DNA from: Mesorhizobium sp. CU3
Lineage (GTDB): Bacteria > Pseudomonadota > Alphaproteobacteria > Rhizobiales > Rhizobiaceae
DNA: 64,000 bases
Assembly (NCBI RefSeq): GCF_006442965.1
Contig: NZ_VFWX01000006.1
Coordinates: forward strand, 186,001 to 250,000
Reading direction: 5' to 3'
The translations under genes were made by a program, and so were the position numbers. Below are positions 8,791-17,564 of this stretch, piece by piece. Under the pieces are notes generated by a model. That model made no database searches and had not been told where the DNA came from. It saw only the letters and a list, made by a program, of their open reading frames with translations. The number at the start of each line of letters is the position of its first letter. The stretch's first letter is position 1.

Positions 8791-9498
8791 ATGCGCTACG
8801 CCATCTACTACACACCGAGGCAGGACGAGAAGCTGGCGCGCATTGCCGCCAACTGGCTGGGTCGCGACCCGTTCGGCGCGGCGCCGCGCCCGGTCGAGGC
8901 CGTCGGCGACTTGTCGGCGGCGGAAGTGGCCTTCCACACGGCCTCTGCCCGGCGCTACGGCTTCCACGCGACGCTGAAGGCGCCGTTCCGGCTGGCGCCG
9001 GACGAATCCGAGGCTTCGCTGCGCGCCGCGCTCGACGCGTTTGCCGAGGCCACGCCGCCGGTGGTCATTCCGCGTCTCGTCCTCGGCCAGATCGACGGCT
9101 TCTTCGCGCTGGTGCCGGAAGCGCAGTTTGCGCCCCTGAACGCCTTCGCCGGCGAGGTCGTGCGTGCGTTCGATCCCTTTCGCGCCCCGCTCACCGAGGC
9201 CGAGATCGAGCGCCGCAGCCCCGATTCGCTGAAGCCGGATGAGTTCCGCAACCTCTGCCAGTGGGGCTACCCCTATGTTTTCGACACCTTCCGCTTCCAC
9301 ATGACGCTGTCGGGGCGCGTCGGGTCGCAGGAAAGCCCGCGTCTTCGTGCAGCGATCGACGGCCTGTTCGCCGATGTGCTGCGCCAACCCGTGCCGGTGG
9401 ATGCGCTGACTTTGTTTGTCGAAAGCGAGCCCGGCGCCCCGTTCATGGTGCTGTCCCACCATGCGCTCGGCCGTGGCCCGGCCCGCAAGACCGCATGA
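8791..9498 (+). CDS. DUF1045 protein, phosphonate-operon associated (2H phosphoesterase-like)
   Basis: Cytoplasmic protein of 235 aa matching the DUF1045 family found in phosphonate (phn) operons. Two HxT motifs typical of 2H phosphoesterases are visible: YGFHATLKAPF (about residues 55-65) and FRFHMTLSG (about 170-178). A GAGGAAG ribosome site precedes the ATG. It is followed after 33 bp by phnM and then phnN, the usual company of this family. The precise reaction is unknown; hydrolysis of a cyclic ribosyl phosphate is plausible from the fold and context but is inference. Confidence 0.86.
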   Translation: MRYAIYYTPRQDEKLARIAANWLGRDPFGAAPRPVEAVGDLSAAEVAFHTASARRYGFHATLKAPFRLAPDESEASLRAALDAFAEATPPVVIPRLVLGQIDGFFALVPEAQFAPLNAFAGEVVRAFDPFRAPLTEAEIERRSPDSLKPDEFRNLCQWGYPYVFDTFRFHMTLSGRVGSQESPRLRAAIDGLFADVLRQPVPVDALTLFVESEPGAPFMVLSHHALGRGPARKTA

Positions 9499-9531
9499 TT
9501 TGATCGACCGCCGTTTGAAGGACCGTCCGAG

Positions 9532-10671
9532 ATGACCGCCGAAACAATCCTCACCAATGCCCGCATCGTGCTGCCCGACGAGATCGTCGAGGGCTCGCTG
9601 CTGCTGCGCGACGGCCTGATCGCCGCCGTCGAACCGGGCGCTGCCCGCGCCGGCGAGGACATGGGCGGCGACTACATCATCCCTGGCCTCGTCGAGTTGC
9701 ACACCGACCACCTCGAAGGCCACTACGCGCCGCGCCCGAAAGTGCGCTGGAACCCGATCGCCGCGGTGCTTGCCCATGACGCACAGGTCGCGACCGCCGG
9801 CATCACCACCGTACTCGACGCACTTCGCGTCGGCATGGACGAGGACGCCGAACTGACCTCGGCCGACATCCGCAAGCTCGCCGACGCCATCGAGGACAGC
9901 GTGCGCGAGGATAGGCTCAGGGCCGATCACTTCATCCACCTGCGCTGCGAGGTCTCGGCGCCGGATTGCCTGAAGGCCTTCGCCAATTTCGAGACCGACG
10001 AGCGGGTCAAGCTTGCCTCGCTGATGGACCACGCGCCGGGGCAGCGCCAGTTCGTCAACCTCGAGACCTATGCCTACTACTACCAGCGCAAGCTCAAGCT
10101 GACGGATCAGGATTTCAAGAAATTCTGCGACAAGCGAATGGCCGAATCGGCGCGCAATTCCGGCCCGAACCGCGTCTTCATCGCGGCCGCCTGCCACGAG
10201 CGCGGCATCGTGCTGGCGAGCCATGACGATGCCACCACCGGCCATGTCGATGAAGCGATCGAGCAGGGCGTGCGTGTCGCCGAATTCCCGACGACGGAAG
10301 AAGCGGCCAAGGCCTCCAAGGCGGCGGGCCTCGGCGTGCTGATGGGCGCACCCAACGTCATGCGCGGCGCTTCGCATTCCGGCAACGTCTCGGCGCGCAC
10401 GCTCGCCGCCGACGGCCTGCTCGACATATTGTCGTCCGACTATATCCCCTTCAGCCTGATCCAGTCGGCCTTCTTCCTCGGCGGAGTCGTCGAGGGCATC
10501 ACGCTGCCGCAGGCCGTCGCCATGGTGTCGAAGAACCCGGCCGAGGCGGTCGGCCTGACCGATCGCGGCGTCATCGCGCCTGGACGCCGCGCCGATCTGG
10601 TACGCGTGCGCGTCGACGACCATGTGCCGGTCGTGCGCACGGTGTGGCGCGAGGGTCGTCGGGTCGCATGA
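9532..10671 (+). CDS. phnM: alpha-D-ribose 1-methylphosphonate 5-triphosphate diphosphatase (PhnM)
   Basis: Amidohydrolase-fold enzyme of 379 aa that removes pyrophosphate from ribose-1-methylphosphonate 5-triphosphate before C-P bond cleavage. Motifs: the metal site GLVELHTDHLEGHYAPRP (about residues 52-69), a later AACHERGIVLASHDDAT segment (about 220-236), and C-terminal NPAEAVGLTDRGVIAPGRRADLV typical of the superfamily. The stop codon overlaps the phnN start (ATGA). C-P lyase genes phnGHIJKL are not in the window, so the substrate must come from a distant locus or this trio has another role. Confidence 0.94.
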   Translation: MTAETILTNARIVLPDEIVEGSLLLRDGLIAAVEPGAARAGEDMGGDYIIPGLVELHTDHLEGHYAPRPKVRWNPIAAVLAHDAQVATAGITTVLDALRVGMDEDAELTSADIRKLADAIEDSVREDRLRADHFIHLRCEVSAPDCLKAFANFETDERVKLASLMDHAPGQRQFVNLETYAYYYQRKLKLTDQDFKKFCDKRMAESARNSGPNRVFIAAACHERGIVLASHDDATTGHVDEAIEQGVRVAEFPTTEEAAKASKAAGLGVLMGAPNVMRGASHSGNVSARTLAADGLLDILSSDYIPFSLIQSAFFLGGVVEGITLPQAVAMVSKNPAEAVGLTDRGVIAPGRRADLVRVRVDDHVPVVRTVWREGRRVA

Positions 10672-11294
10672 TGGTCTCAGCGCTGATCGAACGCGAACTG
10701 GCTGAGACCTTGCCGATCCGCAACGGCGTCTTCGTCGCCGTCGTTGGCCCGAGCGGCGCCGGCAAGGATACGGTGATCGGCTACGCCAGGCAGCGCTTTG
10801 CTGGCGAGACGCGGCTGGAATTCGTCCGCCGCGTCATCACACGGCCGAGCGACGCCGCCAGCGAGGACCACGACACGCTGGCCGACGCGGCTTTCGCCGA
10901 AGCGGAAGCCGACGGTGCCTTCTCGCTCTGCTGGGACGCGCACGGCCTGCGCTATGGCCTGCCGGCCGATGTCGACTGGGCGGTAGCGAACGGCCATGTC
11001 GCCGTTGCCAATGTCTCGCGTGGTGTGATCCCGGCCTTGCGCGAGCGCTACGCCAACCTCGCCGTGGTCGAGATCACCGCGAGGCCGGAAATCCTCGCCG
11101 AACGGCTGGCCGCGCGCGGCCGTGAATCGCGCGGCGAGGTGCTGGCGCGACTGGCGCGCAGCACAAGCGTGCAATTGTCGGGGCCGGACGTGACGTCGAT
11201 CGACAACAGCGGCGACAAGCAAATCGCCGGCGATCGCTTTGCCGAGGTGCTGCGCAAGGCGATGGCGTTCTCCGATCTGTCGGACATGATCTAA
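10668..11294 (+). CDS. phnN: Ribose 1,5-bisphosphate phosphokinase (PhnN)
   Basis: P-loop kinase of 208 aa that converts ribose 1,5-bisphosphate to PRPP at the end of the C-P lyase pathway. Walker A GPSGAGKDT lies at about residues 28-36. The rest follows the guanylate-kinase-like fold with RVITRP and CWDAHGLRYGLP. The ATG at 10668 overlaps the phnM stop as ATGA, suggesting translational coupling. A second ATG at 10671 is equally usable, and an upstream in-frame ATG at 10644 would overlap phnM more and lacks a ribosome site. Confidence 0.92.
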   Translation: MMVSALIERELAETLPIRNGVFVAVVGPSGAGKDTVIGYARQRFAGETRLEFVRRVITRPSDAASEDHDTLADAAFAEAEADGAFSLCWDAHGLRYGLPADVDWAVANGHVAVANVSRGVIPALRERYANLAVVEITARPEILAERLAARGRESRGEVLARLARSTSVQLSGPDVTSIDNSGDKQIAGDRFAEVLRKAMAFSDLSDMI

Positions 11295-11301
11295 CGCGAC
11301 G

Positions 11302-11481
11302 TCGTCATCCACGGGCGGAGCGCCGCGAAGCGGTGCGCAGACCCGAGGATCCATGCCGTTACCTCGATCGTAGGGTGCAGCGGTGCAGAATTCTGTACCG
11401 TCGCAACGCCTTAACGTCACGGAATGGATCCTCGGGTCTGCGCTGCGTCGCTACGCTCCTTGCTCCGCCCGTGGATGACGA
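11302..11481. repeat. About 180-bp imperfect palindromic intergenic repeat, copy 2
   Basis: The ends TCGTCATCCACGGGCGGAGC (11302-11321) and its complement (11462-11481) are perfect inverted repeats. The interior shares GGATCCATGCCGTTACCT and TGCAGAATTC blocks with the copies at 7451 and 52823. It fills the gap between the convergent phnN and ABC ATPase genes, where it could serve as a bidirectional RNA 3' end structure. Confidence 0.85.
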
Positions 11482-11497
11482 AGCGAAGGGCAGCGCT

Positions 11498-12316
11498 TCA
11501 CTTGTTGAAGTTGGCGATGAATTGCTTGAACTGCGGCGTCGGCGGTTTGGCGAACATTTCCTTCGGCTCGCCGACCGAATCCACCTCGCCCTTGTGCAGG
11601 AACATCACCTTGCTCGACACGTCGCGGGCAAAGCCCATTTCGTGCGTCACCACCAGCATGGTGCGGCCTTCTTCGGCGAGCGAGCGCATGACGCGCAGCA
11701 CCTCGCCGACCAGTTCGGGGTCGAGCGCGGATGTCGGCTCGTCGAACAGCATCACCTTGGGGTTCATCGCCAGCGCCCGCGCGATCGCGGCGCGTTGCTG
11801 CTGGCCGCCCGACATATGCGGCGGATAATAGTTGCGCCGCTCCCATATCCCGACGCGCTTCAGCAGCGCCTCGGCCTGTTCCAGGCATTCGGCCCGCGGG
11901 CGCTTCAAGACATGCGTCGGCGCCGCGACCAGGTTTTCCAGCACCGTCATGTGCGACCACAGATTGAAGCTCTGGAAAACCATGGCGAGGTTGGCGCGGA
12001 TGCGTTCCACCTGGCGGATATCGGCCGGCGCTTGATGACCGTCGCGGCTCTGCTTCATCTTGATGAGCTCGCCGTCCACCCGCACCTCGCCGGAGTCCGG
12101 CATCTCCAGCAGGTTGATGCAGCGCAGCATCGTGCTCTTGCCCGAGCCGGAGGAGCCGAGGATCGAAATGACATCGCCCTTATGCGCTTCGAGCGAAATG
12201 CCCTTGAGCACTTCATGATCGCCGAAACACTTGCGCAGCTCCTTGACGCTGATCGCGGACGCCTCATTGGAGGATGACGCTGCGTTCGCGGCAGCGGCAG
12301 GATTTGCCGACATCAC
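11498..12316 (-). CDS. Amino-acid ABC transporter, ATP-binding protein (HisP/OccP type)
   Basis: ATPase of 272 aa that powers a polar amino-acid importer at the inner membrane. Walker A GSSGSGKST, signature MSGGQQQR and Walker B VMLFDEPTSALDP are all intact. The first 20 residues are an Ala/Ser-rich extension before the domain starts at ISVKELRKCFGDHEV. It is last of a four-gene minus-strand set (binding protein, two permeases, ATPase) and overlaps the upstream permease stop by 4 bp. Family similarity points to octopine/nopaline/histidine-type ligands; the exact substrate is not readable. Confidence 0.94.
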   Translation of the reverse strand: MMSANPAAAANAASSSNEASAISVKELRKCFGDHEVLKGISLEAHKGDVISILGSSGSGKSTMLRCINLLEMPDSGEVRVDGELIKMKQSRDGHQAPADIRQVERIRANLAMVFQSFNLWSHMTVLENLVAAPTHVLKRPRAECLEQAEALLKRVGIWERRNYYPPHMSGGQQQRAAIARALAMNPKVMLFDEPTSALDPELVGEVLRVMRSLAEEGRTMLVVTHEMGFARDVSSKVMFLHKGEVDSVGEPKEMFAKPPTPQFKQFIANFNK

Positions 12317-13050
12317 AACACCTCCGGTACGGGCTTGATTTGCTGGCTTTGCTCAGGCGGGGGACGCAGATGCGGCGAAAGCCGGTATTCGACCCAGGCG
12401 AACAGCCGGGCGATCGACAGGTTGAGCAGCAGGTAGATCACACCGGCGCAGGTCAGCACCTCGATCGGCCGGAACGTATCGTGCTGGATCTTCTGCGCCG
12501 TCCCCATCATCTCCATGATCGTCACCACGGAGGCGAGCGCTGTCGCCTTGGTCATCAGGATGATCTCGGTCGAATAGGCCGGCAAGGCGAGCCTGAGCGC
12601 AATCGGCAGCGTGACCAGGCGAAAGCGCGTGAAGGCCGGCATGCCGAACGCCTTGGCCGCCTCGATCTGGCCGACCGGCACCGCCCGCAGCGCACCGCGG
12701 AAAATCTCGCTCTCATAGGCGGCAGTGTTCAAGGCCATGGCCACGATCGTGCAATACATCGGATCGCGCAGGACCGGCCACAGGATCGGGCTGTGGCGGA
12801 CGAAATCGAACTGGGAGAGCCCGAAATAGATCAGATAGAGCTGCACCAGCAGCGGCGAGCCGCGGAAGATAAAGACATAGGCGCGGGTGAAATACTCGCC
12901 CAGCTTGTAGCCCGACGCCCTCAACCAGGTCAGACCGGTGGCGATGACGAGCCCGAAGGCGATACCGAAAAACCAGATCTCAAGCGTCAGCGGCAGTGCC
13001 TTCAGCACGCTCCACATGGTCGAAAGGTAGAAGTCGAAATCCACCGCCAC
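12313..13050 (-). CDS. Amino-acid ABC transporter permease (HisM/OccM type)
   Basis: Inner-membrane permease of 245 aa with about five hydrophobic helices. It carries the ATPase-coupling loop of the His/Glu/Gln/Arg/opine permease family (VGQIEAAKAFGMPAFTRFRLVTLPIALRLALPAYSTEIILMTKATAL). It pairs with the homologous permease just upstream to form a heterodimeric channel. It overlaps the ATPase gene by 4 bp, and its start lies 3 bp after the other permease's stop. Confidence 0.94.
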   Translation of the reverse strand: MAVDFDFYLSTMWSVLKALPLTLEIWFFGIAFGLVIATGLTWLRASGYKLGEYFTRAYVFIFRGSPLLVQLYLIYFGLSQFDFVRHSPILWPVLRDPMYCTIVAMALNTAAYESEIFRGALRAVPVGQIEAAKAFGMPAFTRFRLVTLPIALRLALPAYSTEIILMTKATALASVVTIMEMMGTAQKIQHDTFRPIEVLTCAGVIYLLLNLSIARLFAWVEYRLSPHLRPPPEQSQQIKPVPEVL

Positions 13051-13053
13051 CTC

Positions 13054-13800
13054 TTATTTCGGACGCGTGAAGCTGCGTGAGGTGTAACGCTCGGCCTTTT
13101 CGAAGATCGGCGTCGAGATCGACGTCATCACCAGATAGAGGATGCCGGCGAGCGTGTAGAAAAGCAGCGAATGATGCGTCGAGCGCGCCGCCTTGTTTGC
13201 GGTGAGCATCAGTTCGGCGACGCCAGTGACCGAGATCAGCGCCGAATCCTTGATGGTCAATTGCCAGACATTGCCGAGCCCTGGCACCGCGAGCCGCAAC
13301 ACCTGCGGCACGATGACGAGGCGAAACCGCAGCCAGGCCGACATGCCGTAGGCGCGCGCCGCCTCCAGCTCGCCGCGTTGGATCGCCAGGAACGATCCGC
13401 GAAAGACCTCGGCCTGATAGGCGCCCGAAATGATGCCGACCGCGAGCACGCCGCCGAGGAAGCTCGGCATGTTCAGGATGTCGGTCGAGCCGATCGATCC
13501 GGTAGAGCGCGCCACGCCGGTCAGCACCTGCGTGCCGCCATAGTAGAACAGGTAGATGATCAGGAGTTCCGGCTCGCCGCGGAACACGGTCGTGTAGCTT
13601 TCGCCGATGAACCGCAGCCCGCCGCGCTGCGAAAGCTTGGCCGCCGCCACCATTGAGCCCAGCATCGCCCCGATCAGCATCGACACCACGGTGACGGCGA
13701 GCGTCCAGCCAATGCCCCACAGCAGTTGCACGCCCCAGCCGGCCGCCAACAGCTCATAGGCCGTTGCAAACTGAGCCTGCAGATCGCTGAGAAACTCCAC
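13054..13800 (-). CDS. Amino-acid ABC transporter permease (HisQ/OccQ type)
   Basis: Inner-membrane permease of 248 aa, homologous partner of the next gene. The coupling-loop region RGELEAARAYGMSAWLRFRLVIVPQVLRLAVPGLGNVWQLTIKDSAL and five predicted helices identify the His/Glu/Gln/Arg/opine permease family. It lies 75 bp downstream of the binding-protein gene; that gap contains a strong hairpin with a T-run on the minus strand. The remaining permease and ATPase genes follow with essentially no spacing. Confidence 0.94.
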   Translation of the reverse strand: MEFLSDLQAQFATAYELLAAGWGVQLLWGIGWTLAVTVVSMLIGAMLGSMVAAAKLSQRGGLRFIGESYTTVFRGEPELLIIYLFYYGGTQVLTGVARSTGSIGSTDILNMPSFLGGVLAVGIISGAYQAEVFRGSFLAIQRGELEAARAYGMSAWLRFRLVIVPQVLRLAVPGLGNVWQLTIKDSALISVTGVAELMLTANKAARSTHHSLLFYTLAGILYLVMTSISTPIFEKAERYTSRSFTRPK

Positions 13801-13839
13801 GTACGCCTCCCTCTCGGCGCCGGTTGTTCATCTCCATGC

Positions 13840-13869
13840 AAAAACGGGAGCAGCCTGGCTGCTCCCGTT
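13840..13869 (-). terminator. Rho-independent-type terminator/attenuator after the binding-protein gene
   Basis: Read on the minus strand: an 11-bp perfect stem (13869-13859 with 13853-13843, AACGGGAGCAG type), a 5-nt loop and then TTTTT. It stands 7 bp after the binding-protein stop and 40 bp before the permease start. This fits partial termination that makes more binding protein than membrane components. Confidence 0.8.
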
Positions 13870-13875
13870 GGGACA

Positions 13876-14718
13876 TTACTTGGTAATGTCGATCTTGAAC
13901 CATTGCAGGCTGTATTTCGACACCGAGCCGTCGTCGATCGCGGCCTTGAGCGCCTTGTTGTAGATGTCCTGCAGGTCCTTGTCGGTCTTGCGGAAAGCCG
14001 CGCCGATGCCAGGTCCGAGGATCGGGCCGCCCTTGAACTGCGGCCCGACGAATTCCAGGTCCTTGGCGTCCGGCTTGGCCAGCGTGCCGAGGAAATAGGT
14101 GGTGTCGGCGAAGGCGACGTCGATGCGGCCGGCCATTAGGTCGAGGTCGTGTTCGTCGGTGGTCTTGTACTCATGGACGTTGGCGACGTCCTTCAGATAT
14201 TTGTCGGCGAAGGTCGCCTCGGTGGTCGACACCTGCAGGCCGACATTCTTGCCGGTGAGCTCCTTGCGCAGCGTGTCGAGCGCCGCCTTGGATTCGGCGT
14301 CGTCCTTCGACAGGTCGATCATCTTGCCGCTGTTGGAAAGGTTAGCCAGCGGGCCGTTCTTGTCGGCCAGGAATGCCACCGGCGAGGAGGCATAGGGGAT
14401 CGAGAAGTCGATGGTCTTCATACGCTCTTCGGTAATCGACATGCCGTCCATGACGATGTCGAACTTGCCGGCGGTGAGGCCCGGAATGACGCCGTCCCAA
14501 TCCTGCGCCACGATGCTGCATTCGAGCTTGGCGCGGGCGCAGACGTCGTTGAGGATGTCCACCTCGAAGCCGACGATCTTGCCGCTGGCGTCGGTCTGGT
14601 TCCACGGGGCGTAGGAGCCCTCCATAGCGACGGTGACCGTCTTCCAGTCCTTGGCCATCGCCGGGGTTGAACAGGTCAGTGCCAGCGCGGCAAGCGCGAT
14701 CCAGCGTGATGATGTCAC
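13876..14718 (-). CDS. Amino-acid ABC transporter, periplasmic substrate-binding protein
   Basis: Periplasmic solute-binding protein of the polar amino-acid family (SBP_bac_3), 280 aa from the chosen start. A signal peptide (SSRWIALAALALTCSTPAMA, cleavage before KDWKT) is followed by the typical GSYAPWN...GFEVDILNDVCARAKL start and the FDIVMDGMSITEERMKTIDFSIPY motif. I chose the GTG at 14718 because GGGAGA lies 8 nt upstream and it gives a compact signal peptide. The in-frame ATG at 14754 adds 12 residues but has no ribosome site. It heads the importer operon and is followed by a terminator-like hairpin. Confidence 0.93.
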   Translation of the reverse strand: MTSSRWIALAALALTCSTPAMAKDWKTVTVAMEGSYAPWNQTDASGKIVGFEVDILNDVCARAKLECSIVAQDWDGVIPGLTAGKFDIVMDGMSITEERMKTIDFSIPYASSPVAFLADKNGPLANLSNSGKMIDLSKDDAESKAALDTLRKELTGKNVGLQVSTTEATFADKYLKDVANVHEYKTTDEHDLDLMAGRIDVAFADTTYFLGTLAKPDAKDLEFVGPQFKGGPILGPGIGAAFRKTDKDLQDIYNKALKAAIDDGSVSKYSLQWFKIDITK

Positions 14719-14901
14719 GGCAAGTCTCCCATTTTTTGTTCTTGGAACCCTCATTTGTTAATTGCTTAGCCCAGCCCCTATTCTGCGACAAGCGCTGTTT
14801 TCCGCATCACGCGTTGTTGCTGTTGGCTGCAAATCCGGAGCTTGGCCGGCGGCCATCCCGCGAGCATCGATCCAATCAGAACCGTGGGCGGAAGGGCGAA
14901 G

Positions 14902-15897
14902 CTACTCCGCCGGCGCGCCGGCGACGTTCTGGCGCGTCGCCTCCATCATCCGGCGCCGGGCGCGGAAGACGCCCCATTGCTGGTCGACCAGCACGCCGAT
15001 CAGGATCACGCCGCCCATCACCGCGAAGTTGAGCGAGGACGGGATGCCGAGCAGATTGACCAGGTTCTGCAGCTCCTGCAGCAGCACCGTGCCGAGCAGC
15101 ACGCCGATCAGCGAGCCCTCGCCGCCGCGCAGCGAAAAGCCGCCGAGCACGGCCGCGGCGATCGCATAGAGCTCGTAGAATTGGCCATGGCTGGCCGGCG
15201 AGATGGAGCGCGTGTACATGGCGAAATAGATCGCCGACAGCGCCGTCAGCACGCCGCAGATGACATAGGCAGAGGTCACCACCCGGCCGGTGCGGATGCC
15301 CGAATATTTAGCCGCCTCCTCGTTCTTGCCGATGGCGTAGAGATAGCGGCCGAACACCGAACGGTGCAGCACCACCCACATGACGATGGCAATCACGATC
15401 AGCGCGATGAAGCTGTTCGGCACGCCCCAGCTGCGGCCGGCGGTCAGGAATTCGAGATCGGGAAAATTCTGGCCGAACGCGAAGCCCGCCGTGCCGTCGG
15501 CGGTATAGAAGCGCGCCACGCCGCGATAGATCAGCAAGCCGCACAGCGTCACCACGAAGGGCTGCAGCTTCAGTTTCGTGATCAGCCAGCCATGCGCCAG
15601 GCCGATGATGGCGCCGAGCAGGATGATCAGCACGAAGGCGACCGGCCAGTCCATGCCGCGCACGGCGATGAAGTCGATGAACAGCGTGCCGAGCAGCGCG
15701 ATCAGCGATCCGACCGACAATTCGATGCCGCCGGTGATGATGACGAAGGCCTGGCCGATCGAGAGGATCCCGAACAGGCCGATCAGGTTCGAGGTGTTGG
15801 CAAGGTTGATCGGCAACAGGAAGCGCGGGTTGATGGCGGTCACCACCGCGCCGACCACAAGGATCAGGATCAGCAGGCCGAGGTCTTTCTTGCTCAT
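14902..15897 (-). CDS. Sugar ABC transporter permease (RbsC type)
   Basis: Inner-membrane permease of 331 aa of the ribose/xylose/autoinducer-2 family, with about eight to ten hydrophobic segments. Family signatures VIITGGIELSVGSLIALLG and AVLGGFSLRGGEGSLIGVLLG are clear. The start codon overlaps the stop of the upstream ATPase gene by 4 bp (ATGA). With the ATPase and binding protein it forms a complete carbohydrate importer, probably under the LacI regulator at 19138. The sugar is not identifiable from sequence. Confidence 0.93.
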   Translation of the reverse strand: MSKKDLGLLILILVVGAVVTAINPRFLLPINLANTSNLIGLFGILSIGQAFVIITGGIELSVGSLIALLGTLFIDFIAVRGMDWPVAFVLIILLGAIIGLAHGWLITKLKLQPFVVTLCGLLIYRGVARFYTADGTAGFAFGQNFPDLEFLTAGRSWGVPNSFIALIVIAIVMWVVLHRSVFGRYLYAIGKNEEAAKYSGIRTGRVVTSAYVICGVLTALSAIYFAMYTRSISPASHGQFYELYAIAAAVLGGFSLRGGEGSLIGVLLGTVLLQELQNLVNLLGIPSSLNFAVMGGVILIGVLVDQQWGVFRARRRMMEATRQNVAGAPAE

Positions 15898-17462
15898 TGC
15901 GCTCCTCCCGCGAGCTGCAGCAGTTTCGGCTTCTTGCCGACCGCCAGCAACAGCACATTTTCCTGGCTGAATTCCTGCTTGTCGAGAATGCCGGAGATCT
16001 GCCCCTCATGCATGACCGCAATGCGGTCGGAGACGCCGATCACCTCTTCCATGTCGCTGGAGATCATCAGCACCGCGACGCCGGCGTCGGCCAGCGCCCG
16101 CATCAGCCCGTAGATCTCCGCCTTGGCGCCGATATCGATGCCGCGCGTCGGCTCGTCGAGGATCATCACCTTCGGGTTCATCGCCAGCCATTTGGCGAGA
16201 ACCACTTTCTGCTGGTTGCCGCCCGACAGCGTGCCGGTGCGCGTCAGCACCGACGGCGCCTTGATGCCGAGGTTCTTCTTCTGCTTTTCGGCGGTGGCGA
16301 GCTCGGCATTGGTCGAGACCAGCGTGCGCCTGGCATGCGCCGGCAGATTGGGCAGCGAAATGTTCTGTGCGATCGAAAGATCGAGCAGGATGCCGGTGAG
16401 CTTGCGGTCTTCCGGCACCAGGAAAATGCCGTTCGCCACCGCATCGGCGGCTGATGCGACATTGAGCGACTTGCCCTCCAGCGCGACTGCGCCGGCGAGC
16501 CGCTCGTCGATGCCGAACAGCACGCGCGCCAGTTCGGTGCGGCCGGAGCCGACCAGCCCGGCGAGGCCGAGGATCTCGCCGCGGCGCAATTCCAGGCTGA
16601 CCGGACGGTCGGGATAGGTGCTGGTGCGGATCGCGTCAGCCGACAGCGCCACTGCGCCCGGCGCACGCGCCGCCTCGCCGGCCTTCTCGCGCTCCTTCAG
16701 CATGCGGCCGATCATCAGCCGCACCATCTCGTCGTGGTTGATCTGGCTCTTCGCCAGCGTCCCAGCAAGCGTGCCGTCGCGCAGCACCACGACGCGGTCG
16801 GCGACGCGCTCGACCTCGTGCAGGCGGTGCGAGATGAAGATGACGCTGATGCCTTCCGCCTTCAGCCCCTTGATGACGTCGAGCAGCTTTTCGGTCTCGG
16901 CCATCGGCAGGCTGGAGGTCGGCTCGTCGAGGATCACCAGCCGCGCCCGGATCGACAGCGCCTTGGCGATCTCGACCATCTGCTGCTGCGCCAGCGACAG
17001 CGAAGCGACCGGTGTGTCGGCGGAGAAATTGGCGCCGACCCGCTTCAACAGCGGCGCCACCATCTCGCGCAGCCTGGCGCGGTCGACCAGCTTCAGCGGC
17101 CCGGCTCTGAGCGGCTCGCGGCCGAAGAAGATGTTGGCGGCGACGTCGAGATTTTCGAAGAGATTGAGTTCCTGGTGCACGAAGGCGATGCCGGAGCCGA
17201 TGCTCTGCTCGACGGTCAGCCCGTCATGCGCGGTGCCGTCCACCTTGACGGTGCCGCTGTCCGGCCGCGTCACGCCACCGAGGATCTTCATCAAGGTGGA
17301 TTTGCCGGCGCCGTTCTCGCCGACAAGGCCGATGACCTCGCCGGGATGCACCTCCATGGAGAACCTGTCCAGCGCCACGACGCCCGGATAGGTCTTGCGC
17401 ACGGCCTCAAGGCTGAGGAACGGAGCGGTGGTCGATTGTGTGGTGTCGGTAGGGGTCATCAC
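15894..17462 (-). CDS. Sugar ABC transporter, double ATP-binding protein (RbsA type)
   Basis: ATPase of 522 aa with two fused ABC domains. The first has intact Walker A GENGAGKST and Walker B LVILDEPTSSLP. The second has the degenerate P-loop GLVGSGRTE normal for this family, signature LSGGNQQKVV and MILDEPTRGID. The length is usual for RbsA/MglA proteins. It lies between the binding protein (102-bp gap with two strong hairpins) and the permease (4-bp overlap). Confidence 0.94.
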   Translation of the reverse strand: MMTPTDTTQSTTAPFLSLEAVRKTYPGVVALDRFSMEVHPGEVIGLVGENGAGKSTLMKILGGVTRPDSGTVKVDGTAHDGLTVEQSIGSGIAFVHQELNLFENLDVAANIFFGREPLRAGPLKLVDRARLREMVAPLLKRVGANFSADTPVASLSLAQQQMVEIAKALSIRARLVILDEPTSSLPMAETEKLLDVIKGLKAEGISVIFISHRLHEVERVADRVVVLRDGTLAGTLAKSQINHDEMVRLMIGRMLKEREKAGEAARAPGAVALSADAIRTSTYPDRPVSLELRRGEILGLAGLVGSGRTELARVLFGIDERLAGAVALEGKSLNVASAADAVANGIFLVPEDRKLTGILLDLSIAQNISLPNLPAHARRTLVSTNAELATAEKQKKNLGIKAPSVLTRTGTLSGGNQQKVVLAKWLAMNPKVMILDEPTRGIDIGAKAEIYGLMRALADAGVAVLMISSDMEEVIGVSDRIAVMHEGQISGILDKQEFSQENVLLLAVGKKPKLLQLAGGAQ

Positions 17463-17489
17463 GCCTGACGCAGCCGGTGGGCTACAGAC

Positions 17490-17550
17490 TGACGGGCCTT
17501 GGCAGGCCCGTCAATACGAACGCCGGCTCAAGGCGAACCTTGAGCCGGCG
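17490..17550 (-). terminator. Two strong intercistronic hairpins after the sugar-binding protein gene
   Basis: A 13-bp perfect stem (17521-17533 with 17538-17550) closes a 4-nt loop that reads TTCG on the minus strand, 14 bp after the binding-protein stop. A second 10-bp stem (17490-17499 with 17504-17513) follows. There is no long T-run, so mRNA protection or partial termination is more likely than full termination. Confidence 0.7.
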
Positions 17551-17564
17551 CAGTGGTTGAACGA

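Noticed and set aside
8725..10623. A 632-codon minus-strand frame opposite DUF1045 and phnM
   Set aside because: Shadow of the third-position GC bias; both plus-strand genes have clear family motifs.
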